Shown piece after piece: positions 22,501 through 31,031 of a stretch of 64,000 nt of DNA. Positions within the stretch are counted from its first letter, which is position 1. Each line of letters opens with the position of its first letter. The notes beneath the pieces are model-generated. The model was given only the letters and a program-made list of their open reading frames with translations, was not told the DNA's origin and searched no databases. The stretch spans positions 186,001-250,000 of the forward strand of contig NZ_CP041356.1 in the NCBI RefSeq assembly GCF_006965445.1, written 5' to 3'. The stretch is from Lactococcus protaetiae (GTDB lineage Bacteria > Bacillota > Bacilli > Lactobacillales > Streptococcaceae). The translations under genes and the position numbers were made by a program.

Positions 22501-23709
22501 ACCTATTGGCACACTATTGTTTACAGTGGTGACGACATTGCCGTTGATTGTAGCGGCATTACCACCACCCCAGATGTTTTGGATATTTCCTGAACCTGTC
22601 GTTACACGAATGTCATTGTAAACACTTCCGTTAATCGTACCAGCATTAGAGCCTTCGTACCAATTGATTCCTCCTGAGCCAAAACCAACAATAGTTGCAT
22701 GAGCATCACCAGTCAAGGTATTATTTGTTGAATCCATCCCTGCAAGAATCTGTGTCCCACAGTTTCCTGTTGATGCTACCCAAAGATTAGTTCCTGCTTG
22801 GCCTGCACCGTGGTTAACATTACCATCGGTACTTTGCCAATTGACATCACTATTTTTTGAGCCACCTACTAGGTTTAGAGTTGAAAGACACCAAGCGCCT
22901 CCTGCCATAGCAAATTTATTGCCTTGAGCATAGAGGGAAACTTTCCCTGCTCCAGCAGTATTAAACGCTGTACCAGCAGTCGTTGCCGTTGAAGATGTAA
23001 AGGTCAGGTTTCTAAAAACCGTGTTACATCCGAAATAAATTTCTGGTTCTGCATTTGTATCAACATTCGTTCCTTTTGGGAAAGTCAATATATAGTTGGT
23101 ACCAGTTGCCTGACTATTAGTGGAAGTCAACGGGTCAGCAGGATTGCTTATTAAAGTAATAGATTTTGCTCTCTTGTTCAATGCTTCAAAGTTATTAGAA
23201 CCATTTGAGAATTGTGAGTTCCAATAGGCTGGTGCTGTTACATTTCCACCTATATACAGGATGTAGTCATAATTTGCATTATTATCTGTATAAATCTGTC
23301 CTGTTGCCGCATTCAACGAGCTAGATGCAATGCTGTAAGTTTTATAAACGGTTGCTGTTGCACCGTTTAGTGAACGAAGTAGCACAATTTGCGTTTTTTG
23401 CGCTGTACTGAGCAAGCTACTAATTGATTGCTGATAGCCAAATGTTGTTGGACTGGCTGCACTCACCATGGGAGTGGTTGGAAGACTTGGTCTTGCTGGT
23501 GCAGCGGTTGGTGTGATTGTTTGGGCAATCGCAACTCTAGGCTTAAAAATCTTTTCTACAGTTGCTTGCGAAACTTTTCCCTGTCCAACATCTTGATAAA
23601 GTATGCTAAAGTTTACAAAAGGTAGTATTGATACTATCATCAAGCACAACATACTCTTAAAAGCAAAGTGTTTTTTTCTGCCTTTTTTTCCAAATTTCAA
23701 TGTTTTCAT
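19585..23709 (-). CDS. Giant WxL surface protein with beta-helix-like repeats
   Basis: 1374 residues. A basic N-terminus and hydrophobic signal (SMLCLMIVSILPFVNF) are followed by an exported body of Gly/Asn/Thr-rich beta repeats (GNV-T-V-, INGSVYNDIRV, GTINGNVVTTV), typical of parallel beta-helix (pectate-lyase-like) adhesins. A WxL-type C-terminus ends in YLHVTPGTAIAGQYQGTMTWSYQ. AGGAGGTG precedes the ATG. It is the first gene of the csc-like cluster. It is probably a long adhesive fibre displayed on peptidoglycan with help from the CscA-like protein. Confidence 0.85.
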   Translation of the reverse strand: MKTLKFGKKGRKKHFAFKSMLCLMIVSILPFVNFSILYQDVGQGKVSQATVEKIFKPRVAIAQTITPTAAPARPSLPTTPMVSAASPTTFGYQQSISSLLSTAQKTQIVLLRSLNGATATVYKTYSIASSSLNAATGQIYTDNNANYDYILYIGGNVTAPAYWNSQFSNGSNNFEALNKRAKSITLISNPADPLTSTNSQATGTNYILTFPKGTNVDTNAEPEIYFGCNTVFRNLTFTSSTATTAGTAFNTAGAGKVSLYAQGNKFAMAGGAWCLSTLNLVGGSKNSDVNWQSTDGNVNHGAGQAGTNLWVASTGNCGTQILAGMDSTNNTLTGDAHATIVGFGSGGINWYEGSNAGTINGSVYNDIRVTTGSGNIQNIWGGGNAATINGNVVTTVNNSVPIGLDTFYGTFNSSGTDKVTGTVYNTITGKGTWYDGQGYYVGGGRYGTIGTSGTTTDAISNNFDTSGFTSGDAIFVGGDDRAYAGAGQGTGLSSGIIYGNVTNYVKTGFTTGRIISLTGVFGMHFNGLYGPSSGISTNTSYTYSPTQAEVNSFINGTSSAQADANVAASSDGKVGAMFGNAYTWVQGGVVSVPTVGSALEDTTAAYTRGGGFLGYIKGNTTVELGTSNGSTVGGSGMVTAAGWSSGDASTGTNAYTETQNPNLSNVSGYRVFGGGGTGSRGPLGYFQTGQATVIQNNVAAYGIYGGNYGGILNGSSLNIVNAGITNTSAGGGYLDAAQLGNAELDVYNGQVDSQAIAAGQSTMGMVGNAQASLASGSYINGSAYGYVGIGGSVLKGNTVISVVDADLTGSPASGSKVITGGAYNGSVKGNTDLEFSMSSSAKTKALPSGTVLSGTGVLTATGGVGSGTTNSTTVNITTGQTGLLNNNVMIYGDASTGANTTLGSNTITVNAAGNAMTGKILSTAYNFSSLTSPTGLTGLSQTTAININALSSVASVSAGGDNDNFTNSMPLNGNTATINVGDGTNALTISANKMTSFTQFNLNKNVALTLNNAGLLNGGTTATAANHGASYSTFGNATLNDGSNLILPKTTVLASLAKLTVSGIATYTSPYTLNTGQFNLSGYSANTGSALTWNPTGTAPVLNDTSTSTTNLSQFISDYKNQNGVDLSNLFTNNSSNQSSYYQNGYYQGKQLGYPVLTFTGATALTGNQGINEPGLAGVVQTTSNSNFLSSATVNGQTLYGDIDTGTIANTEVAVMSPQGAAYQVVPTQFDFGVYQTNFSSPIMTTAIYKRASTTDADMQTYNTIFSKWSNGSQLNVQMTTPLTNTTNSASKLTGDVGYNGAKGNYTDISNQQTVQEYAGFGYDNLSKDDAWANANGAGTTGKGMYLHVTPGTAIAGQYQGTMTWSYQISPTSP

Positions 23710-23795
23710 TTTTTTCTCACCTCCTTTCTAATTTTTTATTTTAATCGTTTGTTTCAAATTTAACTCAATAGAAATATTTTTCTTAATACATACAT

Positions 23796-23824
23796 AGGAT
23801 AGCAATATAAATGACGTTTTTCAA
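23796..23824 (-). promoter_or_regulatory. Candidate promoter of the WxL cluster
   Basis: On the minus strand, TTGAAA (23824-23819), a 17-base spacer and TATCCT (23801-23796), about 90 bases upstream of the giant WxL start. The -10 box is weak. Confidence 0.4.
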
Positions 23825-23954
23825 TCGTTTTTAGCGAGTTAGAGATTTCATTTTTTGCATATTTGCATGGGTTTTCTGATTTTTCTTTGAAATAATGGTA
23901 ATTTATCAAATAATGTAATTTTAAAGCGTTTTTATTTCTGTTTTCTGTATTTAT

Positions 23955-23990
23955 AAAAAAAAAGAGAACTCAAAATATGAGTTCTCTTTG
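23955..23990 (-). terminator. radA terminator
   Basis: AAAGAGAACTCA (23961-23972) pairs with TGAGTTCTCTTT (23978-23989), followed on the minus strand by a long T-run. Confidence 0.85.
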
Positions 23991-24018
23991 CTTTGGAGCC
24001 CTGTTTAGTTTAGATGTG

Positions 24019-25380
24019 TCAGGAGAAGACTAATTTCATGCACTCCATTAGTGTTGTCACACCAACTACTTCGATATTTTCAGGGATTTCTATTCCTGAT
24101 ATTGAGTTTTTAGGGGCGTAAACTTTTTTAAAACCGAGCTTTGCTGCTTCATTAATTCGTTGCTCAATCCGAGTAACCCTACGAATTTCACCAGTCAGAC
24201 CAATTTCGCCGATAAAACATTCACGCGCATCTGTCGATAGTTCTTTATAACTTGAAGCTACTGCGATAGCTACCGCAAGGTCAATAGCAGGCTCATCTAA
24301 TTTGACACCTCCAGCAGATTTAAGATAAGCATCTTGATTTTGCATGAGCAAACCTGCACGTTTTTCTAAAACTGCCATAATCAGACTTACGCGGTTAAAA
24401 TCAAGTCCAGATGTCGTCCGTTTGGCATTACCAAACATCGTCGGTGTGGTCAAGGCTTGAATTTCTACCAAGATAGGTCGTGTCCCCTCAAGCGCACAAA
24501 CAATCGCAGAGCCAGTTGAGCCTTCTAAGCGTTCTTCTAGAAAAACCTCCGAAGGATTATTGACCTCAATCAAACCATGGCCTTGCATCTCAAAAATCCC
24601 TATTTCATTGGTTGAGCCAAAACGGTTTTTTACTGCGCGCAAAATCCTAAAAGTGTTATTTCTTTCACCTTCAAAATATAAAACTGTATCTACCATATGC
24701 TCAAGCATCCGAGGGCCTGCAAGTTGTCCTTCTTTTGTGACGTGACCAACGATGAAAGTTGCAATATCATTGGTTTTAGCAATCTGCATCAGCTCTCCTG
24801 TCACTTCACGTACTTGACTTACTGACCCTTGTGTAGACTGTATCTCTGGTGTCATAATCGTCTGGATAGAGTCAATAATCAGAAAATTGGGTTTCAAATG
24901 TTCTATTTCTGAGCGAATAGACTGCATATTTGTTTCAGCATAAAGATAAAAATCTCTATCAATATCTCCAAGTCGCTCTGCTCGTAATTTAATCTGCTGA
25001 GCAGACTCTTCACCACTGACATACATGACACGGCCACGTGATGCCAACTGTGTGGATACTTGTAGAAGCAATGTTGATTTACCAATCCCTGGGTCTCCAC
25101 CGATTAAGACTAAAGAACCTGGTACAACACCTCCACCAAGTACGCGATTAAACTCGTCTAAGTCTGTCTCGATTCTTGGTGTGTCAAAAAGTTCAACTTC
25201 ATCTAGTTTCATCGGTTTTGAACGTTCACCAGTCATTGAAACTCTTTGATTTTTAACTTCTTGGACTTCAACTTCTTCAACAAATGAAGACCATTCTCCA
25301 CAGTTTGGACACCGTCCAAGATATGTTGCCGATTTATAGCCACAATTTTGGCAAATAAAGGATGATTTTTTCTTAGCCAT
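24019..25380 (-). CDS. radA: DNA repair protein RadA
   Basis: 453 residues. The N-terminal C4 zinc finger has Cys10, Cys13, Cys24 and Cys27. A RecA-like ATPase core has Walker [11 protein letters not shown] at 94-103, and the RadA-specific KNRFG motif follows. The C-terminus is Lon-protease-like and lacks the catalytic serine, as in all RadA. It promotes branch migration in recombination and, in streptococci, chromosomal integration during transformation. Length and start are standard. Confidence 0.97.
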   Translation of the reverse strand: MAKKKSSFICQNCGYKSATYLGRCPNCGEWSSFVEEVEVQEVKNQRVSMTGERSKPMKLDEVELFDTPRIETDLDEFNRVLGGGVVPGSLVLIGGDPGIGKSTLLLQVSTQLASRGRVMYVSGEESAQQIKLRAERLGDIDRDFYLYAETNMQSIRSEIEHLKPNFLIIDSIQTIMTPEIQSTQGSVSQVREVTGELMQIAKTNDIATFIVGHVTKEGQLAGPRMLEHMVDTVLYFEGERNNTFRILRAVKNRFGSTNEIGIFEMQGHGLIEVNNPSEVFLEERLEGSTGSAIVCALEGTRPILVEIQALTTPTMFGNAKRTTSGLDFNRVSLIMAVLEKRAGLLMQNQDAYLKSAGGVKLDEPAIDLAVAIAVASSYKELSTDARECFIGEIGLTGEIRRVTRIEQRINEAAKLGFKKVYAPKNSISGIEIPENIEVVGVTTLMECMKLVFS

Positions 25381-25728
25381 ATTATGAGATGTGAGTTTCG
25401 TCCCAGAATTTTCTGATTCAACTTCTTAGCGAATAACCTGCATACAGAACGCTATCCAAACGGCAGAAATCTGATGTTTTGAGGTCAGATTTTTGCTAAT
25501 CGATTTGAAATCAGGAAAATTAGAAAACTTTGATTTTATACTAGTTCACTTCTAAAAATGCACAGCAGTTTTAGTAGATGAACTGCAAATATACCGCCTT
25601 GCAACGAATGAAGGCGAACTAGTATAAACAAATGATAAACGAACTCAACTTCCTCCTTCTCCTAAATTTATATACGAAAAATTTTGTAAAATGTAACAAA
25701 AAAGCGGTTAAATCCGCTTGATTTTTAG
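25381..25728. repeat. Intergenic region with a cloverleaf-like inverted-repeat element
   Basis: No gene is seen. TATACTAGTTC (25537-25547) and GAACTAGTATA (25616-25626) are a perfect 11-bp inverted repeat. They enclose two inner hairpins: GCAGTT with AACTGC near 25565-25586, and CGCCTT with AAGGCG near 25596-25616. The GAACTAGTATA end recurs near 33110. At 25702-25719, AAGCGG and CCGCTT form a small terminator after the tRNA on the minus strand. Confidence 0.7.
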
Positions 25729-25801
25729 TGCCACTGATGTGAATCGAACACACGACCTTCACCTTACCATGGTGCTGCTCTACCGACTGAGCTACAGCGG
25801 C
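25729..25801 (-). tRNA. tRNA-Thr (GGT anticodon)
   Basis: A complete 73-base cloverleaf without encoded CCA. The acceptor stem is GCCGCTG with CAGTGGC (one G-T pair) and discriminator A. The D arm is GCTC...GAGC, the anticodon loop is ATGGTAA with GGT at 34-36, and the T arm is GTGTG-TTCGATT-CACAT. The anticodon stem has one mismatch at its outer pair. It reads ACC/ACT codons. Confidence 0.92.
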
Positions 25802-26232
25802 TTGTTGTTGTATTGTATCTAATAAAATCAAAGTTTTTACCACTTTATCAGAAATATAGTAGAGCAGAGCGGTAAATTTGCTTCGCAAATTCTTATTCGC
25901 CGATTGAAAGCATACTTTCAACTCTACCGACTGAGCTACAGCGGCTGTTGTTGTATTGTATCTAATAAAATCAAAGTTTTTACCACTTTATCAGAAATAT
26001 GGTAGAGCAGAGCGGTAAATTTGCTTCGCAAATTCTTATCCGCCGATTGAAAGCGTGCTTTCAACTCTACCGACTGAGCTACAGCGACTTGTTGTTGTAT
26101 TGTATCTAGTAAAATCAAAGTTTTTACCACTTTATCAGAAATATGGTAGAGCAGAGAGGTAAATTTGCTTCGCAAATTCTTATCCACCGATTGAAAGCGT
26201 GCTTTCAACTCTACCGACTGAGCTACAGCGGC
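25802..26232 (-). repeat. Tandem array of three ~144-bp units, each with a tRNA-Thr 5'-half
   Basis: Upstream of the intact tRNA, its first 24 bases recur at 25922-25945, 26065-26088 (one change) and 26209-26232, spaced 143-144 bases apart. Between them lies a nearly identical spacer. It has a plus-strand three-way junction: GGTAGAG (26001-26007) closes on CTCTACC (26065-26071) around AATTTGC-TTC-GCAAATT and TTGAAAGC-GT-GCTTTCAA hairpins. None of the copies has the tRNA 3' half. Open frames read across the array are repeat artefacts. Confidence 0.85.
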
Positions 26233-26325
26233 TGTCGTATTGCATAGACTTCCACTATTGTATTGGAGTTGCTCTTATAAAACTGATACTTGTCTATTTT
26301 ATCAAATTTTGACAAAAAATCAACT

Positions 26326-27246
26326 CTAAAGTGATGTTGGATAATGTTCTACCAGCGCTGACAGATAATCTCTAAATGCTTTTTCAAAGGGAGAGTCGGC
26401 AATAATTTTTGCTTTGTTTCCTAGAGATAAAATCTGTCGGAAACTTGTTTCTTTTAGGGGAAGTGTTATGGTAATTTCAAAATTTTGATTGTCTTTTCGT
26501 ATGATTTCTTTTTGACCGAGCCAGTCAACTACTTTTTCACGGAGACTCTTGTCAAAGACAATTTTGACTTTAAATAATGGAGTTGCCTGTAAAAAATCAT
26601 CTTTCACAATGTCAACTTTTGGCACTTCACGGGCTTCAAAATGCAATTTTAGAACCTTTACATTCATCATTCGAGATAACTTAAAATTTCTAAAAGCTTT
26701 CCTAGAATCATCATAAGCGTGTAAATACCAATGGTCAACTTTGAAGAAAATATTGGTCGGCTCTACTTCACGCTGGCTTTCATTTCCAGCTGCATCAATA
26801 TATGAAAATCCTACACGCTGATAGTTCTGTATGGCGTCCGCCAAGCATTGAGTTAAATCACGTAGTTCATCATGCGCTGTCATATTTCCTTGCCAATCAA
26901 AAAATATTTGTTGATTTTCTTGAACAATCATACTCGATATTTTTTCCAATGTCGCTGTTATCTTATCATTGGAAATTTGCTGATGAACGCTTGACAAAGC
27001 AAGTAAAATATTTTGCAAATCATTCGTTGATAAGAGATGTTTATCCAACTTATACGAATTTTCTAATGTCAATCCTCCGTATCGTCCTTGCTTGAGGTAA
27101 ACTGGAATACCTGCTAGATTCAAGGATTCAACATCACGGTAAATTGTCTTTTTTGAGACTTCAAAACGCATCGCAAATTCGGTTGCTGAGACTGTTTCTC
27201 GCGAAAGTAATGTTAACAAAATTTCGATGAGTCGAGAGATTTTCAA
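26326..27246 (-). CDS. HTH/WYL domain transcriptional regulator (YafY type)
   Basis: 306 residues from a TTG start with AAGGA upstream. The N-terminal DeoR-like winged helix contains SATEFAMRFEVSKKTIYRDVESLNLAGIPV. A WYL domain (about 130-220, with VDHWYLHAYDDSRKAFRNFKLSRM) and a C-terminal WCX-like extension follow. WYL regulators sense small ligands or nucleic acid fragments. It is divergent from the GyrI-like gene and probably regulates it through the palindrome between them. Confidence 0.9.
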   Translation of the reverse strand: MKISRLIEILLTLLSRETVSATEFAMRFEVSKKTIYRDVESLNLAGIPVYLKQGRYGGLTLENSYKLDKHLLSTNDLQNILLALSSVHQQISNDKITATLEKISSMIVQENQQIFFDWQGNMTAHDELRDLTQCLADAIQNYQRVGFSYIDAAGNESQREVEPTNIFFKVDHWYLHAYDDSRKAFRNFKLSRMMNVKVLKLHFEAREVPKVDIVKDDFLQATPLFKVKIVFDKSLREKVVDWLGQKEIIRKDNQNFEITITLPLKETSFRQILSLGNKAKIIADSPFEKAFRDYLSALVEHYPTSL

Positions 27247-27269
27247 AATAATTTCCTTAATTTTTATAG

Positions 27270-27304
27270 TGGACAGTATGATGTCCAGTTTGCTAAGTTA
27301 TAAT
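27270..27304 (+). promoter_or_regulatory. Operator palindrome and -10 box between WYL regulator and GyrI-like gene
   Basis: TGGAC (27270-27274) and GTCCA (27283-27287) form an inverted repeat. A TATAAT at 27299-27304 serves the plus-strand gene starting at 27336. The palindrome lies where the -35 region would be. Confidence 0.5.
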
Positions 27305-27335
27305 GATTATATCAAAAGAAAAGAGGAAATACAAA

Positions 27336-27818
27336 ATGACTTTTACAATCGAACACAAAGATGCACTGACACTTCATGGCTGGACCGTCAAATTTGACGG
27401 AATTTCTTTGGCGACTTGGGAAACCATTGACGAAGTTCGCAGATTAAAGAGTGAACATTTTATTACCCTTGCGAAAACTGAAAATCTTCCAGAAAAAATG
27501 GCGAATAGTCTGGACGGATTTGGTTATGCAATCGGTGAAAACCGGACAGACGGATTTTATTATTTCGCTGGTGTCAATAGCGCTATTCAAGCACCTGACT
27601 TTTTCGAGCTACCAGAGAGCGACTATGTCATTCTTACAGCTAAAGGGGGAGATTCGAGAACTCTTTTTGACCGATTAAATACTGAACTTTTTGCAGATGT
27701 CTTACCTCAGCTTAAAGATACTTATGACTTCATAGATGGATTTGTGGTTGAAGTCATCACTGCTGGAGTTCCTCTTGATGCTGAAGTCGAACTAAGATTT
27801 CCTGTCAGTAAAAAATAA
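27336..27818 (+). CDS. GyrI-like small-molecule-binding protein
   Basis: 160 residues from the ATG at 27336, preceded by GAGGAAA; the earlier in-frame start lacks such a site. The sequence (FDGISLATWETIDEVRR..., GYAIGENRTDGFYYFAGV, DAEVELRFPV) fits the stand-alone GyrI-like/AraC effector-binding domain that binds hydrophobic ligands. Paired divergently with a YafY-type regulator, it probably answers to a toxic small compound. The specific ligand is unknown. Confidence 0.75.
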   Translation: MTFTIEHKDALTLHGWTVKFDGISLATWETIDEVRRLKSEHFITLAKTENLPEKMANSLDGFGYAIGENRTDGFYYFAGVNSAIQAPDFFELPESDYVILTAKGGDSRTLFDRLNTELFADVLPQLKDTYDFIDGFVVEVITAGVPLDAEVELRFPVSKK

Positions 27819-28220
27819 CGATGGACAGCGGCGCAGCCCGTTCGCAGAACAGCGTGCGAAACACGTAGCACCCGTAGCGAGCATCGACAGCCTTTTTATC
27901 AAACTCTTTAGCGACTAGATAAAAATGTTTATCGCGCAGCCCAAAGGGCGGAGATAGCACGCACTTGCTAATTAAATAAATTCCTGTCAGTATACGGACA
28001 GGAATTTTTCTGATAAAAAAAACACTTCTCAGTGTCATTTCTTTTATAAAATCAAATTGAGTGCGTCGCCTAACTGGTAACAGCTAGGCGACTAGAGCTA
28101 GACTATAAGCAAGGCTGACGCGAAAGAGAGTCCATTACAACTCAACACATGCGCCCACAGAACCCTCGCCAACATCATCACACTCAATAGGTTTTAACTA
28201 CAAATCAAAGTCATGTTTAA
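27819..28220. repeat. Intergenic mosaic repeat and two terminator-like hairpins
   Basis: 27830-27975 is a hairpin-rich mosaic (GGCGGAGATAGCACGCACTTGCTAA, shared with 53800 and 62930 elements). TTCCTGTC (27981-27988) with GACAGGAA (27997-28004), followed by TTTTTC, is a plus-strand terminator. GTCGCCTA...TAGGCGAC near 28070-28093 is a second hairpin downstream of rplQ. No gene is seen. Confidence 0.6.
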
Positions 28221-28601
28221 TTAAACAAGTTCGATAATTGCCATAGGTGCAGCATCACCACGACGTGGTTCAACTTTAAGGATACGAGTGTAACCACCGT
28301 TGCGTCCTTCATAACGAGGTGCAAGGTCGCTGAACAATTTTTGAAGTGCAGTTGGGAAAGTTTCAGTTTCTTCGTTGAAATCTTTGATTGCGATTTCGTT
28401 ACGTACGTAAGTTGCTGCTTGACGACGTGCAGAAAGGTCACCTTTTTTACCAAGCGTAATCATTTTTTCTACTGTACGACGTACTTCTTTAGCGCGCGCT
28501 TCAGTTGTAACGATTGTTTCGTTGATAATCAAATCTGTTGTCAAATCACGAAGCATAGCTTTACGTTGTGAAGATGTACGTCCAAGTTTACGATTGCTCA
28601 T
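28221..28601 (-). CDS. rplQ: 50S ribosomal protein L17
   Basis: 126 residues, [20 protein letters not shown], full length. Last gene of the infA-rpmJ-rpsM-rpsK-rpoA-rplQ unit, 16 bases after rpoA. Confidence 0.97.
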   Translation of the reverse strand: MSNRKLGRTSSQRKAMLRDLTTDLIINETIVTTEARAKEVRRTVEKMITLGKKGDLSARRQAATYVRNEIAIKDFNEETETFPTALQKLFSDLAPRYEGRNGGYTRILKVEPRRGDAAPMAIIELV

Positions 28602-28616
28602 TTTTTTCCTCCTGTA

Positions 28617-29555
28617 TTATTTTCTTTTTTTAAGGGAAAGTCCCAATTCAGTCAATTTAACTTTGACTTCTTCTACTGATTTGTGACCGAGGTTCTTGAC
28701 TTTAATCATGTCAGCTTCGCTCATTTCAACAATATCAGCAACTGTATTGATACCGGCACGTTTCAAACCATTGTAAGCACGAACTGAGAAGTCCATTTCT
28801 TCGATGATTTTATCAAGTACACGTTCTGTTTTCACTTCATCTTTAACAACAAGTGTTTCAGCCTCAGCAGCAACTTCTGACAAATCAACAAACAGATTCA
28901 AGTGGTCTGTCAAGATTTTTGCAGAAAGTGACAAAGCTTCGTCAGCAACGATGGTACCGTTAGTAGTAATTTCAAGCGTTAATTTATCGTAGCTAGAATC
29001 TCCACCAACACGGGCAGGTTCTACTTGATAGTTTACTTTACTTACTGGCGTGTAAATTGAGTCTACAGCAATAGTGCCGATTGGCGCTCCGTCAACTTTA
29101 TTTTCGTCAGCAGGAACATAGCCATAACCCTTTTTAACAGTCATTACAGCACGCATTGAGTGACCTTCAGCGATAGAGAACAAGTAATGGTCTTTATTGA
29201 CAATTTCAATGTCGCTATCTGTTAAGATATCACCAGCAGTAACAGTCATAGGACCAGTCACGTCAAGTTCGATTTGTTTTTCAGATTCTACGTAAGATTT
29301 GATAGCAATTCCTTTAATCGCAAGAACGATTTGGATAACATCTTCACGTACGCCTGGGATTGTTGCGAATTCGTGTTGAACACCTTCAATTTGAATTGAA
29401 GTCACAGCAGCACCAGGAAGTGATGACAAAAGAACACGACGAAGAGAGTTGCCTAAAGTTGTACCGTAGCCACGTTCAAGTGGTTCAACAACAAACTTAC
29501 CGTAATTTTCTGATTCGTCAAATTTAGTAATTTTTGGTTTTTCAAACTCAATCAT
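28617..29555 (-). CDS. rpoA: RNA polymerase alpha subunit
   Basis: 312 residues. The N-terminal dimerisation domain opens with [28 protein letters not shown]. After an acidic linker comes the C-terminal domain with the helix-hairpin-helix ([15 protein letters not shown]...[13 protein letters not shown]) that contacts UP elements and activators. Confidence 0.98.
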   Translation of the reverse strand: MIEFEKPKITKFDESENYGKFVVEPLERGYGTTLGNSLRRVLLSSLPGAAVTSIQIEGVQHEFATIPGVREDVIQIVLAIKGIAIKSYVESEKQIELDVTGPMTVTAGDILTDSDIEIVNKDHYLFSIAEGHSMRAVMTVKKGYGYVPADENKVDGAPIGTIAVDSIYTPVSKVNYQVEPARVGGDSSYDKLTLEITTNGTIVADEALSLSAKILTDHLNLFVDLSEVAAEAETLVVKDEVKTERVLDKIIEEMDFSVRAYNGLKRAGINTVADIVEMSEADMIKVKNLGHKSVEEVKVKLTELGLSLKKRK

Positions 29556-29605
29556 GTATGTATTCTCCTCTAAAGCGAAAAGTGATTAGTGACAAGAGTG
29601 ACTAA

Positions 29606-29989
29606 TTATACACGACGACGTTTTGGAGGACGTGCACCATTGTGAGGTACAGGAGTCACATCACTGATAGATGTCACATTGAGACCAGCTGCAGCAAGTG
29701 CGCGGATAGCTGATTCACGACCTGAACCAGGACCTTTAACAGTAACAGAAACAGTTTTCAAACCTTGTTCTTGGGCAGCTTTAGCAGCAGCTTCTGAGGC
29801 CATTTGAGCGGCGAAAGGTGTAGATTTTTTAGAACCTTTGAAACCAAGAGCACCAGCTGAAGACCATGCAAGGGCGTTACCATGAACGTCTGTGATCATA
29901 ACGATTGTGTTATTGAAAGTTGATTGGATATGAACAATCCCTGATTCAATATTCTTTTTAACACGACGTTTACGTGTAATTTTTGCCAT
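29606..29989 (-). CDS. rpsK: 30S ribosomal protein S11
   Basis: 127 residues, with [14 protein letters not shown] near the start and [13 protein letters not shown] at the end; full length. Part of the small-subunit platform. Confidence 0.98.
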   Translation of the reverse strand: MAKITRKRRVKKNIESGIVHIQSTFNNTIVMITDVHGNALAWSSAGALGFKGSKKSTPFAAQMASEAAAKAAQEQGLKTVSVTVKGPGSGRESAIRALAAAGLNVTSISDVTPVPHNGARPPKRRRV

Positions 29990-30009
29990 TTTAACTCCTT
30001 TCTATTTAA

Positions 30010-30375
30010 TTATTTTTTCTTACCTGCGATTGCTTTAGCAGGACCTTTACGTGTACGAGCATTGTTCTTCGTGTTTTGTCCACGTGTAGGAAGTCCACGA
30101 CGGTGACGCATACCACGGTATGAACCAATTTCCATCAAACGTTTGATGTTAAGAGAAACTTCACGACGAAGGTCACCTTCAAGTTTCAATCCATCAAGTT
30201 CACGACGAATTGCATCTTCTTGGTCTGATGTCAAATCTTTTGTACGGATATCTTCTGAAACTCCTGCAGCTGCAAGAACTTTTTGAGATGTTTTGAGTCC
30301 AACACCATAAACGTAAGTCAATGAAATAACGATACGTTTTTCGTTTGGAATATCAACTCCAGCAAAACGAGCCAT
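30010..30375 (-). CDS. rpsM: 30S ribosomal protein S13
   Basis: 121 residues with [14 protein letters not shown] and the C-terminal [19 protein letters not shown] tail that contacts tRNA in the ribosome head. Complete. Confidence 0.98.
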   Translation of the reverse strand: MARFAGVDIPNEKRIVISLTYVYGVGLKTSQKVLAAAGVSEDIRTKDLTSDQEDAIRRELDGLKLEGDLRREVSLNIKRLMEIGSYRGMRHRRGLPTRGQNTKNNARTRKGPAKAIAGKKK

Positions 30376-30392
30376 ATTTTTCTATTTCCTTT

Positions 30393-30509
30393 CTATCCCT
30401 GACGTTGTTTGTGTTTTGGATTTACAGGGCAAATTACCATAACACGACCGTTACGACGAATAACTTTACAGTATTCGCAAATTGGTTTAACAGATGGTCT
30501 TACTTTCAT
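30393..30509 (-). CDS. rpmJ: 50S ribosomal protein L36
   Basis: A 38-residue gene with [20 protein letters not shown] and the second zinc pair in [11 protein letters not shown] (C..C..C..H ribbon). It fits between infA and rpsM as in other Firmicutes. Confidence 0.95.
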   Translation of the reverse strand: MKVRPSVKPICEYCKVIRRNGRVMVICPVNPKHKQRQG

Positions 30510-30563
30510 TGTGTCTTCCTTTCTATAGGTTACTGTGCAAATGCACTCAATGAAGTGTCCGAA

Positions 30564-30782
30564 TTACTTAAAGCGGTAAGTAATCCGTCCGCGTGTCAAA
30601 TCGTATGGTGACAGTTCAACTTGAACCTTATCTCCAGGCAAGATACGGATATAATTCTTACGAATTTTTCCTGAAATCGTCGCCAAGACTTGGTGACCAT
30701 TTTCGAGTTCAACAGTGAACATTGCATTCGGCATAGTGTCAACGACTTTGCCGTCTACTTCGATTACATCATCTTTTGCCAA
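30564..30782 (-). CDS. infA: Translation initiation factor IF-1
   Basis: A 72-residue OB-fold protein, [20 protein letters not shown], binding the ribosomal A site with IF-2 and IF-3. AAGGAGG precedes the start. It is the first gene of its transcription unit here, behind its own promoter. Confidence 0.97.
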
Positions 30783-30845
30783 GCAAAAGTACCTCCTTAA
30801 AAATTCCCCGAAAGATACAAATGTATCTAAAAGTCGGACTAGTGT

Positions 30846-30874
30846 ATTTTATCATTTTTGAGCGGGAAATGCAA
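30846..30874 (-). promoter_or_regulatory. Promoter of the infA-rpoA unit
   Basis: On the minus strand, TTGCAT (30874-30869), a 17-base spacer and TAAAAT (30851-30846), about 65 bases upstream of infA. It frees infA-rplQ from the accessory genes inserted after adk. Confidence 0.65.
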
Positions 30875-31004
30875 GCTTTCATCCTGAAAAAACCTTTATT
30901 TTTCTAGTTTTGTCCTCTCCTCCCCTTCTTATTCCTTTCATTTTAGTCCATGACAATGTTTTCGGGTGTTCCTATATCACTGACAGTCTTATTAAAACTA
31001 TAAA

Positions 31005-31031
31005 AAAATCCGTCAGTATACTGACAGATTA
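31005..31031 (-). terminator. Terminator of the NmrA-like gene
   Basis: The palindrome AATCTGTCAG-TATA-CTGACGGATT on the minus strand is followed by a T-run. It overlaps the stop codon of the gene ending at 31029. Confidence 0.75.

Noticed and set aside
25619-26208. Two minus-strand open frames (100 and 90 codons) with internally repeated sequence
   Set aside because: They run through the intact tRNA-Thr and the tRNA-half repeats; the protein repeats simply mirror DNA repeats.
25802-26232. Array considered as CRISPR
   Set aside because: Whole 144-base units are repeated including the spacers, and the constant part is a tRNA 5' half; no short direct repeats with unique spacers and no cas genes.
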